Shown here one piece after another: positions 59,893-64,000 of a stretch of DNA of 64,000 bases. The position numbers and the translations under genes are program-made. Under the pieces are notes generated by a model. That model was not told the origin of the DNA. It saw nothing but the letters and a program-made list of their open reading frames with translations, and did not search any database. The stretch lies in NCBI GenBank assembly GCA_021234535.1, contig CM037840.1, positions 9,836,643 to 9,900,642 on the forward strand. The letters are read 5' to 3'. This DNA comes from Stichopus chloronotus. Lineage: Eukaryota; Echinodermata; Holothuroidea; Aspidochirotida; Stichopodidae. Position 1 is the first letter of the stretch, and each line of letters opens with the position of its first letter.

Positions 59893-61267
59893 CTTCACTC
59901 GGTTTACTAAGTGTAATTCGTATGAATCACTACGTAGTTTAACTTGAGTCGACCTTTACCACTCGTTGTGTGTGCGATGACTGATGTGAAGTGGCTTGAA
60001 GTGTCCACGAAATTATGCCTAAAATGAAAGTCTTCACAACTTCCCATGGTGTAAATCCACCACGTGCACAGTGTATAGAAAAGAGTAAAGTATAGTTTTC
60101 ACCGTGTCCACGAGAACAGCATGCTATGTCTTAGCGATTTCCACTGATTCCGTTTTAGAGCTGTAAGGTGTTTATGGACGTAGAGTAGACACGGCCAATC
60201 AAAACTACATTAATCTTAATGTAACAGCTTTATGTTCCCACCTTCTCAGTGACGATTTTATCAGCGATATCTAAATGCGGCAAAGATAGAAGAATTCCAT
60301 GCACTCGCTTTGTTGTGTCTTAATATATACTTTTTATACTCCAGGTCTTAATAATACCAAAATGTTTATTGAGCTGGCAGTTTCTTTCTTAGTAAATAAA
60401 GTTAGCATCGAGCAACCGGTTGGGGGGAGGTAGACATATCAAAGAGTGGGCCTATAGCATTGGTCATGAAGTAGACCCATTTCATGCATTTAACATATGA
60501 GTGATGATTATAGAGAGACGGTGTTATTTCGAGATGATACAACATAGCCAAGATTCTTACAACTTACTGCAAGATCCATGATTTACAGGCTATACCGTTA
60601 CTACACAAACGCGTTCTCACGTAGAACAAACGTGATTTGATTGTTCATGTTTAAGCTTTGTGCTTCCTTAACGAGCATAACCTATACCGCACACTGTAGT
60701 CGTGTTGCCATGAGTCACGAGTCGCTATACGGGTTGCCATGAGGTTCTGCCACTGGTCGCCATTGGGGTTCCTATATAGTAATTTTATCTTTAGAACCAA
60801 AGAAAAAACACTAAAAACTATATAATAACCCCACAGTTTCCAGTAGGTATCATATGCATTACGAGAGATAAACCAGACATTCGCCTATAACAATTGTTTA
60901 CTAAGGACGTGTCGTGCGCGCATATTGATTGCACACCTGTGCGTGGGCAGTGACGGCCAGTATGCCAAACCGACGTATCATTGCGTTTCAGTTGTTATTG
61001 ATATGTCCTATGCGACATCCTTCTTAGTTACAACTGGTTTAAAAAGGAAGCCTGTCAAATTAGAGAGACGCTCAGCATAACACGTGACTGCCGAATGCAA
61101 TGACGTCACAGGATTAATCTCGACATACATTAGTAACAGAATCGTAATGTTATGTGCATATACTGTCGATCGAAAAATTCATTGTCGTTTTAGTCAACCC
61201 GATAACGTCAGTAATTAGAATTTGATAGGTGATTACATGCATTTTTTTTTAATTTCATTTTGTCTTA
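59893..61267. other. Intergenic region between NUDT19-like genes B and C, no gene seen
   Basis: Nothing was recognised beyond short imperfect repeats such as 'gttgccatgag' near 60705-60745. Confidence 0.4.
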
Positions 61268-61280
61268 TTTATTGTTTATT
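61268..61280 (-). terminator. Poly(A) signals of NUDT19-like gene C
   Basis: Two AATAAA hexamers on the minus strand (complement of tttatt at 61268-61273 and 61275-61280) lie 14-28 nt downstream of the gene C stop codon. Cleavage this close implies a very short 3' UTR, or these serve as alternative signals. Confidence 0.55.
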
Positions 61281-61293
61281 TCTTCCAAAGTGT

Positions 61294-64000
61294 CTAAAGC
61301 CGAGATTTATTTACGTCATCGCTGTCAAGGTCTTGTGGGGGAGATTGACCGTGAGGAAGTACGACATTACACACCAACGTAAAGCGACCGTCATGTCTGA
61401 AAGTATAACGGTTCAAGTTCTGACATCTTTTCAGATTTCCTTCTTCTGTCTCGTTTAAAGTACGGATGTTCGTACCATCCAGAATTGTCGGATAGCAATC
61501 GTCACCTGAAAAGAAAACGGTTTAGGAAGTTAGCGTCTGACATAATTGAGCTTAGAAGGTTTACTGATTATGATACGATAAAATACTCGATCTCATCAAA
61601 AGGTGTCTGTACAGTGGGATGAAAAGATTGATTAATGTAATGAAAGTCTGTGAAGAAATCCTTACATCGAAAAAACAAAATGATGTGTTACGAAATAATT
61701 GTTCTTTCAATGAAATAGATTAGTAGACGTAGCAGACGTTACATCTTTGTATGATTTTCCCATCGCATTTGAAAGTTTCCTTCACAGTGTGATGCACTCC
61801 ACACAATTCACATATAAGAACAAGAACGTGTATGTTGTCAGTGACGTAGTTTTAGCGAGCCCGCCTTTGACGATCTTGTCTGTACTTTGATGTAACCTAT
61901 TTGAAGTTTTGAGGCGTTCTCTTCCACTCGCAATCATTTTCAGTGTGATTGAACGGATACGACATCATCAAAGAATTTCAAATTAGCAGTGAAGTGCGTA
62001 GAAATATACGCGCACAAGACATGCGTATATACGCGCACATGTTATCCGCATACGCATACAGGAAACGTGTACATACGCATATGAGAAAGAGTTTATATGT
62101 GAAATCTTCTCCCATAGTCCCGCAGTACCGTATATCGAACAAACACAATGAGTAGATCCCGAAAAGGTGACGTCACAGTGATGCAAGGAAACGCCCTCCT
62201 CGAGGGACAGCTACTACATTTAACACAAGTACACCATTTGATCTATGCGCTCCTAGCCATATAAAGGCCTTATTGTTCATTTATTTGTCCTCGGGGAGGA
62301 CGCCGTTTTCTGTCGTTATGTGACGTCAATGCAAGGTCTATTCTCTCGGATGACTTAAATTTTCCTTACAGTACTGTAGGTCGGTGTCCCGCTCATGGTG
62401 GAGGGGGGGGGGGGGTCTACTATAAGTATAAAACTCAAGTTTCCTGCTGATTGTGGGAGCTATTCTTAGCAAAACCTCTACCAGCAATAACGTGTGTAGC
62501 CTACTCATGATCCCCTCAGAATGAGTGTTCGCTTAAAGGCACTTGAAGTCTTTCCACACCTACCGTACAAACACTCGACAAAAATACATGCGACACCTTC
62601 CTCTGCTCCCCCCCCCCCCCCATTAAATGTTGAAATTTGAGATATCTTTTTGTTAGGACAACACTGATCTAGGGGGGGGGGGGGGGGAGTGGGTTATGGA
62701 ATGAACGAATCTACTTCAATGTTGCTACATTAGCATACAAGTGTACTATCATTTTTGTCGAGGATTGAAAGGAATGAAAAAAAAATAGCTAGAAAATGTG
62801 GCAGCAAACTAAGACGGGCTTTTAAACTCCGTGATATTGAACTTCACTTTTACACCAAAGTAATATCCATGAACATAACTTTTACTATGGCAGGGACAGG
62901 AGCTGTTATAAGGACATTATTACTATTATTTTTGTTTCTCATGGGAGGGGATTCACGTTTTACCCATACAAGCAGAACGGCACCATCGGTAGCGTACCAA
63001 GATTGATATATTTTTTGTGTGTGTGTGTCAGAAAAGCCTCACTGCAGGAAATTGTACCTTTTTTATCCTCTTAAAACATCCAGATATTCTTTATTTTGAG
63101 ATCTCGTGCTTCAAAAGCTTTTCCAAAAATTAACAAAGAATGATAGTCTTTCGATAGATCATTTGCCCATTTTGGGGAGGGGTTAACTGCGTAGGTCCCC
63201 CCCCCCCCCGGTAAAACTCCCCCGTGAGAGGGGACAACCGGATTGTTGTCAACTTTTACCTGGTAATACCCGGATGAGACCATCTTTAAGTTCTATTACC
63301 ACTGGTACCTCCATTGACATGCCTCGATCCATTTGTCTAGCTAGATAGTTCTGTAAATCCGTGAACTTTGAAAAGTTTAATAACCTCGCACATTCGCTTA
63401 GCTGAGGCATCGGCAAACTTATCTCTTTGCGGTAGTGCATTCTGATTCCTTCGGCTGGTGTCAACCACTGCAATTTACAAGAAGGAAAAAAAAAGTGTAA
63501 GCAGATCTTCAAATGCCAGTGTACAGCCCTTGCTAACTTCACTGACTTTTAAGATAAAGTGTATTGATTACAAACACTTCTTTGATAGCATCTAATTCCA
63601 TAAAGCAACTACCGTACAATCTCTCATCCAACACATTACAAGTATGGGGGATAAGAAAAAAAAAAAGAATCGTTCCTTCAATCCCGTTCATTTAGAGGGC
63701 GGTATACATGGTGCAGTTTGTGTGTTTGCGTTGCCGCTTTATTCGGCCTCAGTATGTGCAATGTGAGACGTACCTTCAAATCAATCATTTCCACACGATC
63801 TACTTCTGCGCTAGGGAGCGTGTCCAAGGAACAACTGTAAAATATGGTATCGTACCTTTTGCCGACACCAAGTGGTGTCAAAATAGTGCTCAGTTCAAAC
63901 AAAGACCACAGATTTGGATAAATATCTAATTCTAAAAACATCTCCAGGAACTGGTAAGCATCTTCTTGGACTCTTCTCCGCCATTCTTGCTCGTTTATTC
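61294..64000 (-). CDS. NUDT19-like: NUDT19-like Nudix hydrolase C, 5'-truncated by the window, ends in SRL
   Basis: Exon 1 (partial) 64000-63774, exon 2 63467-63260 and exon 3 61505-61294 join in frame. Exon 1 carries EWRRRVQEDAYQFLEM, YPNLWSLFELSTILTP and KRYDTIFYSCSLD, matching genes A and B. Exon 2 is exactly 208 nt, as in both other copies, and contains WLTPAEGIRMHYRK and LPGK-type ends. Exon 3 begins GDDCYPTILDG and ends DVNKSRL before TAG (61294-61296). SRL is a canonical C-terminal PTS1, so this copy is predicted peroxisomal, the location of mammalian NUDT19, where it turns over CoA and acyl-CoAs. The Nudix box exon portion and start lie beyond the right edge. Splice sites are GT-AG at each junction. 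Confidence 0.92.
62400..62690. repeat. Three long G/C homopolymer runs in intron 2 of gene C
   Basis: G run near 62402-62415, C run near 62608-62621 and G run near 62672-62687. Another C run lies near 63198-63210. These are mutable tracts and probably transposon remnants, but no paired ends with a target duplication were found. Confidence 0.6.

Overview
This is a metazoan nuclear genomic segment: low gene density, spliced genes with GT-AG introns, and very abundant short non-autonomous transposons, satellites and microsatellites. The gene content (three NUDT19-like genes in tandem, an SDR gene) together with the repeat style suggests a marine invertebrate, possibly a deuterostome such as an echinoderm. 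The sequence alone does not settle the species.

Layout. 1-4.3 kb: four exons of a minus-strand short-chain dehydrogenase/reductase; both ends of the gene are missing. 4.6-26 kb: intergenic DNA made of transposon remnants and tandem repeats. These include hAT-like elements with 8-bp target duplications, TTAA-flanked MITEs, a tRNA-derived SINE, a cluster of three hairpins, a (ACAT)35 microsatellite inside a nested transposon, and a 145-bp satellite. 27.1-37.5 kb: one complete plus-strand Ty3/Gypsy LTR retrotransposon. It has unusually long LTRs (1.8-1.9 kb) carrying two internal tandem arrays, a tRNA-Leu primer site, an intact gag, a pol broken by several stops and frameshifts, and an intact extra ORF in the env position that encodes a two-zinc-finger protein preceded by a strong splice acceptor. 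40-64 kb: three tandem, same-strand (minus) NUDT19-like Nudix hydrolase genes (A 40.1-43.1, B 53.5-57.8, C from 61.3 past the right edge), separated by DNA rich in the motif TACTGTA/TACAGTA and by further MITEs.

How the parts relate. The three Nudix genes share the same intron positions and phases and an exon 2 of exactly 208 nt in each copy, so they arose by tandem duplication. Their ends differ: B has a basic N-terminal extension like a mitochondrial presequence and ends PKL, C ends SRL (a canonical peroxisomal signal), and A has neither. This suggests division of one CoA-hydrolase activity among compartments. The retrotransposon lies downstream of gene A on the opposite strand and shows no sign of disrupting a host gene. 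The most novel-looking item is its env-position zinc-finger ORF with env-like splicing signals.
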